NCBI GenBank assembly: GCA_036500765.1
Contig: DASYBM010000011.1
Location: forward strand, 62,001 to 126,000
Reading direction: 5' to 3'
Origin: Candidatus Sulfotelmatobacter sp.
GTDB taxonomy: Bacteria > Acidobacteriota > Terriglobia > Terriglobales > Acidobacteriaceae
DNA length: 64,000 nt
The notes below the pieces were generated by a model. The model had not been told where the DNA came from and ran no database searches. It was given only the letters and a program-made list of their open reading frames with translations. Positions 25,601 through 34,456 of this stretch are shown piece after piece; within the stretch, counting starts at the first letter, position 1, and each line of letters opens with the position of its first letter. The translations under genes and the position numbers were made by a program.

Positions 25601-27385
25601 ATGCACGATGTGGCCGGGCACGCAGCTCATGCAGCTCACGAGCCCACTAGCTTTATCGCGAAGCACGTTTTCAGCCTGGACCACAAGGTCATCGGGAAAC
25701 AGTATTACGGGATGGCTCTGATTGCCGCCTACGTGGGTATGTTTCTTTCCTGGCTGATGCGCATTCACCTGGGATGGACCAACGCCGCGATTCCGGGACT
25801 GGAGACGCTGTCCAAAACGGGCGCTCCCGGCGGAGTCATGACTCCGGAGTATTACCTGCAAATTATGACCATGCACGCCACCATCATGGTCTTCTTCGTA
25901 TTGACTACGGCACCCTTTGCGGCCTTTGGAAATTACTTCTTGCCGATCCAGGTGGGCGCCGAAGACATGCCCTTCCCCCATTTCAACATGATGTCGTTCT
26001 GGGTCACCTTCGCCGGCTTCCTGGTCTTGATGTCCTCGTTTTTTGTCGGCGATGGGCCCACATTAGGCGGCTGGACGCAGTATGCGCCGTTGAGCGCCGT
26101 CGGCGCAGTCGCCGGCCCAGGCCAGGGAACCGGTGTCGTCCTATGGGCGACTGCGATTGGACTTTTCTGTATTGGCCAGTTGCTCGGTTCTCTGAACTTC
26201 ATCACCACTACTCTGGACATGCGTACCAAGGGCATGAGCATGTGGCGGCTTCCGTATACCGTCTGGGCATGGTTCATCACTTCCATCATGGGTCTGACCG
26301 CGTTCGCGGTCCTGATGCCGGCCTGCATTCTGCTCGTCCTCGATCATCTAGCCGGCACCAGCTTTTTTGTGCCCAGCAATCTGGTATTCAACGGTCAGCT
26401 CCAACCGCACTCGGGCGGCTCGACGTTGCTCTGGCAGCATCTGTTCTGGTTCTTCGGCCATCCTGAGGTGTACATCGCCATCGTACCCGGAATGGGCATC
26501 GTCTCCCACATACTTACGACTTCGATGCGCAAGCCTCTGTTGAGTCATCGCGTAATGGTTTATTCCTTGGGAGCGCTCGCTGTTCTCAGTTACATGGTGT
26601 ACGGGCACCACATGTTCGTCAGTGGCATGAATCCGGTTTCTTCCGTAGTATTTTCCTTCCCAACGCTGGTCATCACCATTCCCTCCACGATCATTGTGTT
26701 GATCCTGCTGGGCAGCCTTTATGGAGCGAAGCTGCGGATCAATTCGGCGTCGCTGTTTGCTCTGGGCTTCATCTCGATGTTCATTACCGGAGGGATCAGC
26801 GGATTCTTCCTGGCCCAGCCCTCCATCGATATCATGCTGCACGCAACGTACTTCGTGGTCGGCCATTTCCATCTGGTCATGGGAGTGGCAGCGATGTTCG
26901 GAATCTTCGCCGGAACCTATTTCTGGTTCCCCAAGATGTACGGCCGCATGATGAATGAGACGCTGGGCAAGGCGCATTTCATCTTGAGTTTCATTGGCGC
27001 CTATTGCATCTTCATGCCGTTTCACTATCTTGGGCTTGCGGGCAATGTCCGCCGCTACCAGGCGTTTACCGACGACTATTTGCAGCCGCTGATTCCACTT
27101 CACCGCTTCATTACGGTCGCGGCGATCCTCACCGGCCTGGCTCAATTGATCTTCCTGTACAACTTGATCTACAGCCGTTTCTGGGGGAAGCCAGCGCCGG
27201 CGAATCCGTGGGAAGCTACCACCTTGGAGTGGAGCACTCCGTCGTCGCCGCCGCCGTTCAATAATTTTGGTGGGACGTTTCCCGAGGTCCATCACGATCC
27301 GCATCAGTACAGCGTGGAAGGCGCGTCCGCCGACTACATCATGCAAACTTCACCCGAGAAAGTGAACGGGCCCGACGAGGCATAG
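25601..27385 (+). CDS. coxA: Cytochrome c oxidase subunit I
   Basis: This is the catalytic heme-copper subunit that reduces oxygen. The 594-residue protein has at least 12 membrane segments. Visible ligand sites are the heme a His in MTMHATIMVFF, the CuB His and cross-linked Tyr in FFGHPEVYIAIVPG, the CuB His pair in YGHHMFVSGMNP, and the heme ligands in THYFVVGHFHLVMG-type context (LHATYFVVGHFHLVM). The glutamate in GHPEVY and the overall pattern fit the A family. It is the largest gene of the respiratory operon, 56 bases after coxB. Confidence 0.97.
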   Translation: MHDVAGHAAHAAHEPTSFIAKHVFSLDHKVIGKQYYGMALIAAYVGMFLSWLMRIHLGWTNAAIPGLETLSKTGAPGGVMTPEYYLQIMTMHATIMVFFVLTTAPFAAFGNYFLPIQVGAEDMPFPHFNMMSFWVTFAGFLVLMSSFFVGDGPTLGGWTQYAPLSAVGAVAGPGQGTGVVLWATAIGLFCIGQLLGSLNFITTTLDMRTKGMSMWRLPYTVWAWFITSIMGLTAFAVLMPACILLVLDHLAGTSFFVPSNLVFNGQLQPHSGGSTLLWQHLFWFFGHPEVYIAIVPGMGIVSHILTTSMRKPLLSHRVMVYSLGALAVLSYMVYGHHMFVSGMNPVSSVVFSFPTLVITIPSTIIVLILLGSLYGAKLRINSASLFALGFISMFITGGISGFFLAQPSIDIMLHATYFVVGHFHLVMGVAAMFGIFAGTYFWFPKMYGRMMNETLGKAHFILSFIGAYCIFMPFHYLGLAGNVRRYQAFTDDYLQPLIPLHRFITVAAILTGLAQLIFLYNLIYSRFWGKPAPANPWEATTLEWSTPSSPPPFNNFGGTFPEVHHDPHQYSVEGASADYIMQTSPEKVNGPDEA

Positions 27386-27439
27386 CCGGCTCGCGGCATT
27401 TCTCGCATTAGGTTTTGAACCAGGAAAGCATTCATCTTT

Positions 27440-28147
27440 ATGGCAACTACGGTCCACGAGCCACCCAAACCGGCGATCGGAGAAGAGCCCAGGGTTCGGC
27501 TGAATGATTCCGGCAACGGCGGGGGCAACCTTACCCCGGCCAACGGAAACCTGCGCACAGTACATAGGCACTCGCCGCCTCCGTCCTCTACCGGAATATG
27601 GGTTGTGCTCGCCTCCATCACCATGACCTTTCTGGCGTTCACCAGCGCCCTCGTTGTGCGCGAGGGCGGAGCCAAAGATTGGCAGCACCTGACTCTGCCG
27701 CCCATTCTTTATTTCAATACGTTGCTGCTTCTGGCCAGCAGCGTGGCGCTGGAGATAGGCCGCCGCCAGGTTCGAGCCTTCATGACGGCGAAGGCTTTGG
27801 TTGGGAAACCTGGCATTGTGAAAGCCGGGGCCGAAAATCCGGCTCGCTGGCTATATGCCGCTCTATTCCTTGGGATATTTTTTGTGGCCGGTCAGTTTAC
27901 GGCGTGGTTGCAGTTGCGCGCGCAGGGTTTGTACCTGGCCACGAATCCGAACAGTTCGTTTTTCTACGTGCTGACCGTGATGCATGCCTTGCACGTCTTC
28001 GGCGGATTGGGCGGGCTGGCGCGAGTGATTCACAAGTTTAACCGCTCCACGCTCCGCAAGAGCACGCTCGATGCGACCAGCCACTACTGGCATTTTATGG
28101 ATGGCCTTTGGGTGTATCTGCTGTGGTTGCTGTGGGCAAAGCTTTAG
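27440..28147 (+). CDS. coxC: Cytochrome c oxidase subunit III, first copy
   Basis: The 235-residue protein has a polar N-terminus of about 45 residues, then five membrane segments and the subunit III ending SHYWHFMDGLWVYLLWLLWA. The segment FFYVLTVMHALHVFGGLGGL is also typical. Subunit III stabilises the catalytic core and the D proton channel. It is followed at 28202 by a second subunit III gene of a different subtype, so the complex may contain both. Confidence 0.9.
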   Translation: MATTVHEPPKPAIGEEPRVRLNDSGNGGGNLTPANGNLRTVHRHSPPPSSTGIWVVLASITMTFLAFTSALVVREGGAKDWQHLTLPPILYFNTLLLLASSVALEIGRRQVRAFMTAKALVGKPGIVKAGAENPARWLYAALFLGIFFVAGQFTAWLQLRAQGLYLATNPNSSFFYVLTVMHALHVFGGLGGLARVIHKFNRSTLRKSTLDATSHYWHFMDGLWVYLLWLLWAKL

Positions 28148-28201
28148 CCCGCTTGTAGTTTTGACACAACGTCGTCACAACTAAGGAGTCCAGGAGGCGC
28201 A

Positions 28202-28819
28202 TTGAGCTACGCCAATCTATCAATTCACGGACACGACGCGAATGGAGTGCCGCCGGTTTTTGCCATCCCTGCCAAGAAAATGGCGATGTGGCTGTTCATC
28301 ATCGCCGACTCGGCGACGTTTGCTGCCTGCCTGGTGGCCTACGGCTATTTGCGTATCTCCGATTCCCATTGGCCTCGGCCGTTTCACAGCATTACGAATG
28401 TAGCCTTAATGACATTCATCCTCGTCACCAGCAGCCTGACCATGCTGTTTGGCATCGATGCGGCCAAGGCGGGGGACAAGGCCAGGGCTTTCCGATGGAC
28501 CATGATTACAGCCGTGCTCGGGCTTGCTTTCGCTGTCTTGCACATTCGCGAATGGATGGGGCTGATCGGCGAGGGCATGCGCTTATTCCAGAATCCCTGG
28601 GGCTCGGCCCTGTTCGGAGCGTCTTTTTTCAGCATCACCGGGTTGCATCTTTTGCACGTTACATCGGGCGTCATCGCACTGCTCGTCGTAGGCCTTCGCT
28701 ATCAGGGCGGCCGCTACAACGCCGACGACATCGAAATCACCGGCCTTTACTGGCACTTTGTAGACCTGGTCTGGATGTTTGTGGTCCCGTTGGTCTATCT
28801 TTTGAATCTCTCCCACTGA
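28202..28819 (+). CDS. Cytochrome c oxidase subunit III, second copy
   Basis: The 205-residue protein has five membrane segments, the GLHLLHVTSGVIALLVVGL segment and the family ending GLYWHFVDLVWMFVVPLVYL. The start is TTG at 28202 with GGAGG eight bases upstream. It is clearly a paralogue, not a duplicate, of the preceding subunit III, with a shorter N-terminus. Confidence 0.9.
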   Translation: MSYANLSIHGHDANGVPPVFAIPAKKMAMWLFIIADSATFAACLVAYGYLRISDSHWPRPFHSITNVALMTFILVTSSLTMLFGIDAAKAGDKARAFRWTMITAVLGLAFAVLHIREWMGLIGEGMRLFQNPWGSALFGASFFSITGLHLLHVTSGVIALLVVGLRYQGGRYNADDIEITGLYWHFVDLVWMFVVPLVYLLNLSH

Positions 28820-28868
28820 CGGAACACGGTAACCCGGACGGTATAAGAACTGATGACAGGAGATTGAA

Positions 28869-29180
28869 ATGGCAGCTGCCGAAGTGCAACACAGCAATAG
28901 CACGAAATATTTGATCGTCTATGTGTGCATCCTGGCCATTGCGGGATTGCAGTTTGTTATCGCTTACTCCAATCTCGACGGTACGCAAATGTTCACGCGA
29001 ATGATCTTGCTGGCCTGCGTCGAGGCGGTTCTGGCAGTGTTATTCTTTATGCATCTGTGGGTGGATAGCCGCGGGCTCCTCTGGTTCGTCGCGGTGATCA
29101 CCCTATTCGTGCTCTTCGCCATGCAATACGGATGGACGGATAGCTATCGCTTACTCAACGGAGTGCCTTGGGCAAAGTAG
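28869..29180 (+). CDS. Cytochrome c oxidase subunit IV (CyoD/CoxD-like)
   Basis: The 103-residue protein has three membrane segments (about residues 16-33, 43-63 and 72-92), with MILLACVEAVLAVLFFMHLW in the second, which is typical of the prokaryotic subunit IV family. Its place directly after the two subunit III genes is standard. AGGAGATTGAA precedes the ATG. Confidence 0.88.
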   Translation: MAAAEVQHSNSTKYLIVYVCILAIAGLQFVIAYSNLDGTQMFTRMILLACVEAVLAVLFFMHLWVDSRGLLWFVAVITLFVLFAMQYGWTDSYRLLNGVPWAK

Positions 29181-29225
29181 ATGCTTGGTGCGATACGGAA
29201 GAAATTGAGAACTGAATTATTGAAC

Positions 29226-29501
29226 ATGAGCGGCCCCAACAAATTTCGATGGACGATGCTCGCGCTGGCCGCGCTGATTTTCCTGCTGGCGCCGCTGCCT
29301 CTATTTTCCCAAAGCTGCGCTCTCTGCTACACTCAGGCGGCCTCCTCCGGGTCGCGAATGATTCAGGCCTTGAAGAGCGGGATTCTGATACTTATCGTTC
29401 CTCCTACACTCATGTCCGTGGGCATGATTTTTGTGGTGCGTCGCAAGAACGGTCAGGTTCGAGACACTGACGTCCAGAGCGAATGCGAGCAGGATTGGTA
29501 A
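29226..29501 (+). CDS. Small membrane protein of the oxidase operon
   Basis: The 91-residue protein has two membrane segments (about residues 8-29 and 52-73) with a short loop containing CALCYTQAAS, a CxxC pair on the likely periplasmic side. The frame can start at 29181, but ATG 29226 (MSGPNKFRW) gives the more normal small protein. Its place between subunit IV and heme O synthase suggests a role in oxidase assembly, perhaps copper or thiol handling through the CxxC; this is inference only. Confidence 0.65.
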   Translation: MSGPNKFRWTMLALAALIFLLAPLPLFSQSCALCYTQAASSGSRMIQALKSGILILIVPPTLMSVGMIFVVRRKNGQVRDTDVQSECEQDW

Positions 29502-29503
29502 AA

Positions 29504-30403
29504 ATGGCGGCTACACAAGTGATGTCCAACCCGGTTTCCCCGCAGACGCTAAAGTCCAAGCTTCGGGACTATTACACTCTGACCAAGCCGGAAGTGAACC
29601 TCCTGATTCTGATGACGACCTCAGCCGGCTACTATCTGGGCTCTCCCGGTCCTTTCCAAGTGATGGGCCTGCTGAACACGCTCGTCGGTACTTTGCTGGT
29701 CGCCAGCGGAACGGCCACATTGAATCAATGGGTGGAGCGGGTATGGGACGGACAAATGCTCCGCACGGCCTCGCGCCCGTTGCCCGCAGGCCGGCTCAGC
29801 CCACGGGAAGCGTTCTGGTTCGGTATGCTGCTTAGCTTCGCAGGCGGGCTTTATCTTGCGCTCGCTGTGAACATGTTGTCCGCCCTGCTGGCAGCATCTA
29901 CGTTGCTGTCCTATCTCTTGATCTACACCCCCCTAAAGCGAAAAACGCCGGTGTGCACACTGTTGGGAGCGTTCCCAGGCGCCATGCCTACATTGATTGG
30001 CTGGGCTGGAGCCTCGGCAGCCATCAATCGGAATGCCTGGTTCCTGTTTGCCATTCTCTTTCTCTGGCAGTTCCCGCATTTCCTGGCGATAGCTTTGATG
30101 TATCGCGAGGACTACGCCCGGGCTGGTTACAGGATGCTGCCGAGCTTCGATCTCGATTCGCGCTTCACGCGCGCAGAAATTTTCGGCTTCACCGTAATTC
30201 TGGTGCTCACTACCATGCTGCCACTGTCTGGCCGCGGGGGCTTGATTTATTTCTCCGCAGTCTCTTTGGCGGGCGCGTACATGCTCTATCACGTGACCAA
30301 GCTTATGAGATTTCCAACCAAGGTTCTGGCCCGCGGAGTCGTTCACGCCTCAGTTCTCTATCTTCCGGTCGTGCTGGCCATGATGATGTTCTCTAAGGCC
30401 TGA
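29504..30403 (+). CDS. ctaB: Protoheme IX farnesyltransferase (heme O synthase)
   Basis: This UbiA-family membrane enzyme attaches farnesyl diphosphate to protoheme to make heme O, the precursor of the heme A of the oxidase encoded upstream. The 299-residue protein has about eight membrane segments, the first prenyl-diphosphate-binding loop NQWVERVWDGQMLRTASRPL (normally NxxxDxxxD), the YTPLKRKTP loop and a second polar loop MYREDYARAGYRMLPSFD. ATG 29504 (MAATQVMSNP) follows the small membrane gene by two bases. Confidence 0.95.
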   Translation: MAATQVMSNPVSPQTLKSKLRDYYTLTKPEVNLLILMTTSAGYYLGSPGPFQVMGLLNTLVGTLLVASGTATLNQWVERVWDGQMLRTASRPLPAGRLSPREAFWFGMLLSFAGGLYLALAVNMLSALLAASTLLSYLLIYTPLKRKTPVCTLLGAFPGAMPTLIGWAGASAAINRNAWFLFAILFLWQFPHFLAIALMYREDYARAGYRMLPSFDLDSRFTRAEIFGFTVILVLTTMLPLSGRGGLIYFSAVSLAGAYMLYHVTKLMRFPTKVLARGVVHASVLYLPVVLAMMMFSKA

Positions 30404-30506
30404 ACCGGTCGTGTAGCCAGCCGATTCCAGTTTGTCCAGTGAGATCCCCTGGAGAAACCGCCGGCACCCGTCGAATGCGCCGTGGTAAACTGTAGCTCCG
30501 CACGCC

Positions 30507-30991
<485 letters not shown>

Positions 30992-31333
30992 ATGGACACC
31001 ATTGTAATAACTGGAAACGAAGATATCCCACTCGACCATCTGCGCTCACTCCTCGCACTGCACTGGTCGTTGCTGAAGACGCCCTCCGATCGACTGGCGA
31101 TCGAGGACGCGAACAGCCGTGTTTACATTTACCATCCAAAACTGGAAGGTGGAGAGATAGACCCCCGTCGAGTTTTTCTGGATTATTCATCGTTGGACAT
31201 CGTGAAGAAGGTAGTTCAAGTCATAGCGGATGACCCAAATCTGCTGATCGACAACGACTCCAAGACGGTGTTGCCAGGCGACCAATTTGTGGCTAAGCTT
31301 CGGGCCGATCCCACGTGGAACTGGCGTGCCTGA
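30992..31333 (+). CDS. Hypothetical protein, sole candidate cargo of the small insertion
   Basis: The 113-residue acidic protein starts MDTIVITGNEDIPLDHLRSL and shows a regular alternation of helices and strands (YHPKLEGGEIDPRRVFLDYS). I do not recognise the family. The size and acidic character recall small immunity or antitoxin proteins, but no partner is visible. It lies between att copies 1 and 2 with no integrase, so the small insertion may be a remnant or a non-autonomous unit. Confidence 0.55.
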   Translation: MDTIVITGNEDIPLDHLRSLLALHWSLLKTPSDRLAIEDANSRVYIYHPKLEGGEIDPRRVFLDYSSLDIVKKVVQVIADDPNLLIDNDSKTVLPGDQFVAKLRADPTWNWRA

Positions 31334-31501
31334 TATCTTCGAGAGATATTTAGAATGCGTTCCGCGGGGGGACGGCCTCGTTCGGCAAACCGCAGGGTGG
31401 GGTGCGATCCATCCGCAATCCGTTAGCTGGTCTAGTGATGCTTTTCATGTACTACGGTGCCATCCGTGGCCTTGCATGTTGTTGAATTTACGTTCTTAGG
31501 C

Positions 31502-31527
31502 GGGTTCGAATCCCCCCCTCTCCGCCA
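31502..31527 (+). other. att copy 2 (tRNA-Ser 3' end, partial copy)
   Basis: GGGTTCGAATCC followed by CCCCCTCTCCGCCA differs from the tRNA end at one base. It separates the small insertion from the 12-kb island and lies 114 bases before the integrase start. Confidence 0.88.
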
Positions 31528-31640
31528 GTAACCCTTAACCCCTGTAGTTTCTGCGCGGGTGCCAAAGATTAATGTTTTCCATTAACAACTAAGGCAGACT
31601 TCTCTTGTTCGCCAGTACTGGTGTAACAGGAGAAGAATCA

Positions 31641-32819
31641 ATGGCAAACCTTCGGGTCCGGCTCATGGCAGCCGCAACCGTCAACGGCAAGCGTTCCTAC
31701 TACAAACCTTTCATGCGATCCACAGGGTGGCCGGAGCCGCTCGTGGTGCTGGTCAACGGTCGGAAGACCCGCATCGAGAAATGCCAGTTGCACGCCTATT
31801 ACGTGACGTGGAACGAGGACAAAAAGCAGCAGTATGAAAACGTCGGCACCGACGCCCTCACCGCGTGGCAGGCCAAACAGAACCGTGAGGCCGCGCTGCA
31901 AGGTGTGGCTGGAGCGGCAGAGGAAATAGCGAAGAAAGGTGGACCGCGTGTCACGGTTGCAGACGCCGTGGCGGTTTTCTTGGAGGACGTGAAGGCTGGC
32001 AAGGCACCGAAGACCTACCAAGCGCGGCAACGGATGCTGGGCTTGTTCCAAGAGTCGTGCAGCAAGCAGTACCTCGACCAGATCACCGTCGTCGATTGCC
32101 AACACTTCATTCGCTTCTTGCGGAAGAAGTACAACGGACCGAAGGGTGCTCGGTCGGTCTACAACTGCTTTCAGGGATTGAACACGTTCCTCCGCGCTCA
32201 GCATCCCAAGATCGAGATCGCTGGCGAACTGCTCGGGAAACTCGACTACGACGAGAAGGTGGTTGAGGCTTACACTCCGGCTGAACTCAAGGCTCTGTTC
32301 AAGGCGAGCGACGCAGACGAGGGACTGGTGTGGGAATACTTTCTGTGGAGCGGCTGTCGCGAAGGCGAAGTCTCTCACGCTGAATGGCGCGATCTGAACT
32401 CCGAGCAGAACGTCCTCCACGTGCAGCCGAAACCGGAGCGCGGCTGGAAGGTGAAGGACCGTGAGGATCGGTTCGTGCCCATCCCACCTGAAGTCATGGC
32501 GAAGCTGAAGGCCGCTCGGGGTGACGCGAAGCCGGGCGACCTGATCTTCCCGAACGAGCAGGGAAAACCGCAGGGGCACTTTCTGCGCATCCTGAAGAAC
32601 ATCGCGAAGGACGCCAACCTCATCGGGACTTGGGAACTGCACAAATTCCGCAAGACGTTCGCGACGCACCACAGCGAGAACGGGGTCAGCGTTCCCACCC
32701 TGATGGAATGGCTCGGGCACAGCGATATGGAAACGACGCAGCGGTACCTGAAAGCGACGAAGGCCGCGTCTGCTCACGCGCAGGCTCTGGTCGCGAAGTC
32801 GTATCAAGCCTTCGTGTAA
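31641..32819 (+). CDS. int: Tyrosine recombinase (island integrase)
   Basis: The 392-residue phage-type integrase has an N-terminal core-binding domain (VTVADAVAVFLEDVKAGKAP) and a C-terminal catalytic domain with the first Arg in LWSGCREGEVSHAEW, the HxxR box HKFRKTFATHH, the second His in EWLGHSDMETTQRYL and its nucleophilic Tyr. All catalytic residues are present, so it looks active. ATG 31641 follows AACAGGAGAAG. It sits just inside att copy 2, as expected for a tRNA-targeting island. Confidence 0.95.
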   Translation: MANLRVRLMAAATVNGKRSYYKPFMRSTGWPEPLVVLVNGRKTRIEKCQLHAYYVTWNEDKKQQYENVGTDALTAWQAKQNREAALQGVAGAAEEIAKKGGPRVTVADAVAVFLEDVKAGKAPKTYQARQRMLGLFQESCSKQYLDQITVVDCQHFIRFLRKKYNGPKGARSVYNCFQGLNTFLRAQHPKIEIAGELLGKLDYDEKVVEAYTPAELKALFKASDADEGLVWEYFLWSGCREGEVSHAEWRDLNSEQNVLHVQPKPERGWKVKDREDRFVPIPPEVMAKLKAARGDAKPGDLIFPNEQGKPQGHFLRILKNIAKDANLIGTWELHKFRKTFATHHSENGVSVPTLMEWLGHSDMETTQRYLKATKAASAHAQALVAKSYQAFV

Positions 32820-32881
32820 GCCATCTTCATACGCTATGATGTATCCCCCGGTGCGTTTTTGCTGGATATTGTTGGGTGTTG

Positions 32882-32894
32882 TAGGGTAATCTTG
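32882..32894 (+). promoter_or_regulatory. Shared box TAGGGTAATCTTG, copy 1
   Basis: This 13-mer recurs with one change at 33961-33973 (TAGGCTAATCTTG), just before the next operon, and its last 12 bases recur exactly at 39965-39976. It could be a -10 element or the site of an island regulator. Confidence 0.45.
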
Positions 32895-32906
32895 CTTTTC
32901 GGCCAG

Positions 32907-33926
32907 ATGCCCCTAAAAAAGCAAGATCGCAGACAACTCGCTATCGTCGGTCCCAAAATGCCAGATCCAGTTTTCGTGACTGCCGATCCAGCGGCATTTG
33001 TGAGCCGAAACGCTGACTATGCTCTTTTCCAAGGACGCTGCGAAGATGTGCTCGGAGTGCTTCCTGAGAAACCTCTCTTTGATCTGATCGTTACCTCTCC
33101 GCCCTACAACATTGGCAAGCCGTACGAACAGAAAGTGGAATTGCAGCAATACAAGAGCGAGCAGAAAAAAGTCATAGACGAGCTCGTCAAGCGACTGAAA
33201 CCCACGGGAAGCCTTTGCTGGCAGGTTGGCAACTACATCGTGAGTAGCAAAAACAACCGGGGGAGCGTCTACCCGCTCGACATTTTGTTTCATCCGATTT
33301 TTGAGGAGATGGGCTTAGTTCTACGAAACAGAATCGTATGGCGATTCGGGCATGGGCTGCACTGCAAGCATCGATTCAGTGGCCGGTACGAAGTGATCCT
33401 TTGGTATACGAAAGCGAACGAATACCATTTTGATCTCGACGCTGTTCGAGTCAAATCGAAATATCCCGGCAAGCGTCACTACAAAGGACCGAAAGCAGGT
33501 GAGCTTTCGAGCAACCCGAATGGCAAGAATCCTGAAGATGTCTGGGAAGCTTCCTGCGACGAAATGTGGGACGGATTTTGGGACATCCCGAATGTAAAAA
33601 GTAATCACGTGGAAAAGCATTCGCATCCGTGTCAGTTTCCTGTCGGTCTCGTAGAAAGATTGGTGAAGGCTCTGACTCCCACGAACGGGTTAGTATTTGA
33701 TCCCTATGCTGGAGCCGCTTCTGCGGGCGTAGCTGCGGCCATAAATCAGAGGAAGTTCTGGGGAGCGGAAGTCGTTAAGGAATATGTTCGTGTTGGACAA
33801 CAGTGGCTGACTGACGCACTCATCGGAAAGGCTAAGTACCGGCCGCACGACAAGCCCATTTACGACCACACCAAGTCGCCCCTGTCCAAGGTTCCGGGAG
33901 AAGATACCGCACGGCTATTTAAGTAG
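32907..33926 (+). CDS. Beta-class DNA methyltransferase (N4-cytosine or N6-adenine)
   Basis: The enzyme should methylate an amino group in a specific DNA site. The 339-residue protein has the catalytic motif IV TSPPYN at about residues 63-68 ahead of the AdoMet motif I in FDPYAGAASAGVAA near residue 270, the beta-class order, with a target-recognition region between. SPPY is common in N4-cytosine enzymes but also occurs in N6-adenine ones, so the base is undecided. ATG 32907 and ATG 32958 are both possible starts. A TAGGGTAATCTTG box lies 12 bases upstream and recurs before the next operon. Its neighbours suggest it protects self DNA in a restriction-like system. Confidence 0.9.
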   Translation: MPLKKQDRRQLAIVGPKMPDPVFVTADPAAFVSRNADYALFQGRCEDVLGVLPEKPLFDLIVTSPPYNIGKPYEQKVELQQYKSEQKKVIDELVKRLKPTGSLCWQVGNYIVSSKNNRGSVYPLDILFHPIFEEMGLVLRNRIVWRFGHGLHCKHRFSGRYEVILWYTKANEYHFDLDAVRVKSKYPGKRHYKGPKAGELSSNPNGKNPEDVWEASCDEMWDGFWDIPNVKSNHVEKHSHPCQFPVGLVERLVKALTPTNGLVFDPYAGAASAGVAAAINQRKFWGAEVVKEYVRVGQQWLTDALIGKAKYRPHDKPIYDHTKSPLSKVPGEDTARLFK

Positions 33927-33960
33927 GGCGAAGTCCTGCCCCTTAACATTCCACGCACCT

Positions 33961-33973
33961 TAGGCTAATCTTG
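33961..33973 (+). promoter_or_regulatory. Shared box TAGGCTAATCTTG, copy 2
   Basis: One-base variant of the box upstream of the methyltransferase. It lies six bases before the proposed ATG of the four-gene operon, so if it is a -10 element the transcript would be nearly leaderless. Confidence 0.45.
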
Positions 33974-33979
33974 TGGGGC

Positions 33980-34444
33980 ATGCAAACTGCCCAGACTCAC
34001 TCCCATCGGCGAGCTGAGGAAGAGCTATCCGACAAAGGCTTGCTGCAAGAAATTCTCCACCTGCCCGACGCTTCGCTGGTCGGCGTGGCTCCCGGCTCAT
34101 CGCCTGACATTAAGACGCATTTTGATTCACAACTGGCGGAGTTGGGATGGGCGAATGAGCCGCGTGTCCACCCAGATCACAATCCCACTATCAACGCAAT
34201 GAAGCAGCGAGTTGGCCTGACGGTTCAAACTGGCAACATCACGCGTGCGTTTTATGACCTTATGAAGTTTCAGTCAATGTACTTGCGCGATCGCGTGGAC
34301 GTTGCTGTTCTCGTCATACCCACAACAGCGGCTGCTTCCACCTTGGGGAGCAACATCGCGAATTTCGGAAGGGTCACAGAGGAATTGGGCGAGCTGTTTT
34401 TCCATATTGTAACGGTGCCCGTACTCATCGTCAGTTTCGAATAA
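33980..34444 (+). CDS. BglII/BstYI-fold protein with altered catalytic residues
   Basis: The 154-residue protein resembles the core of BglII-type restriction endonucleases. The strand pattern INAMKQRVGLTVQTG, then FYDLMKFQSMYLRDRVDVAV and a final LVIP strand, follows the family pattern in which an Asp and an ExQ motif bind metal. Here the Asp position reads Asn (about residue 72) and the Glu position reads Thr (about residue 81), with the Gln kept (about residue 83). It may thus be a DNA-reading or structural subunit rather than an active nuclease. It is six to twelve bases from the ParB-like gene. The family call comes from pattern recognition only. Confidence 0.6.
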   Translation: MQTAQTHSHRRAEEELSDKGLLQEILHLPDASLVGVAPGSSPDIKTHFDSQLAELGWANEPRVHPDHNPTINAMKQRVGLTVQTGNITRAFYDLMKFQSMYLRDRVDVAVLVIPTTAAASTLGSNIANFGRVTEELGELFFHIVTVPVLIVSFE

Positions 34445-34456
34445 AAGGAGATGCCC

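Noticed and set aside
26348..27346. A 332-codon minus-strand frame opposite coxA
   Set aside because: It is a shadow of the coxA reading frame; its translation is His/Arg-rich with no domain and coxA itself is certain.
31502..31527. A second tRNA gene at the att copy
   Set aside because: Only the last 26 bases of the tRNA are present; acceptor 5' strand, D arm and anticodon arm are missing.
31638..32807. A 389-codon minus-strand frame opposite the integrase
   Set aside because: It mirrors the integrase, which has all catalytic residues, and the reverse translation has no recognisable motif.
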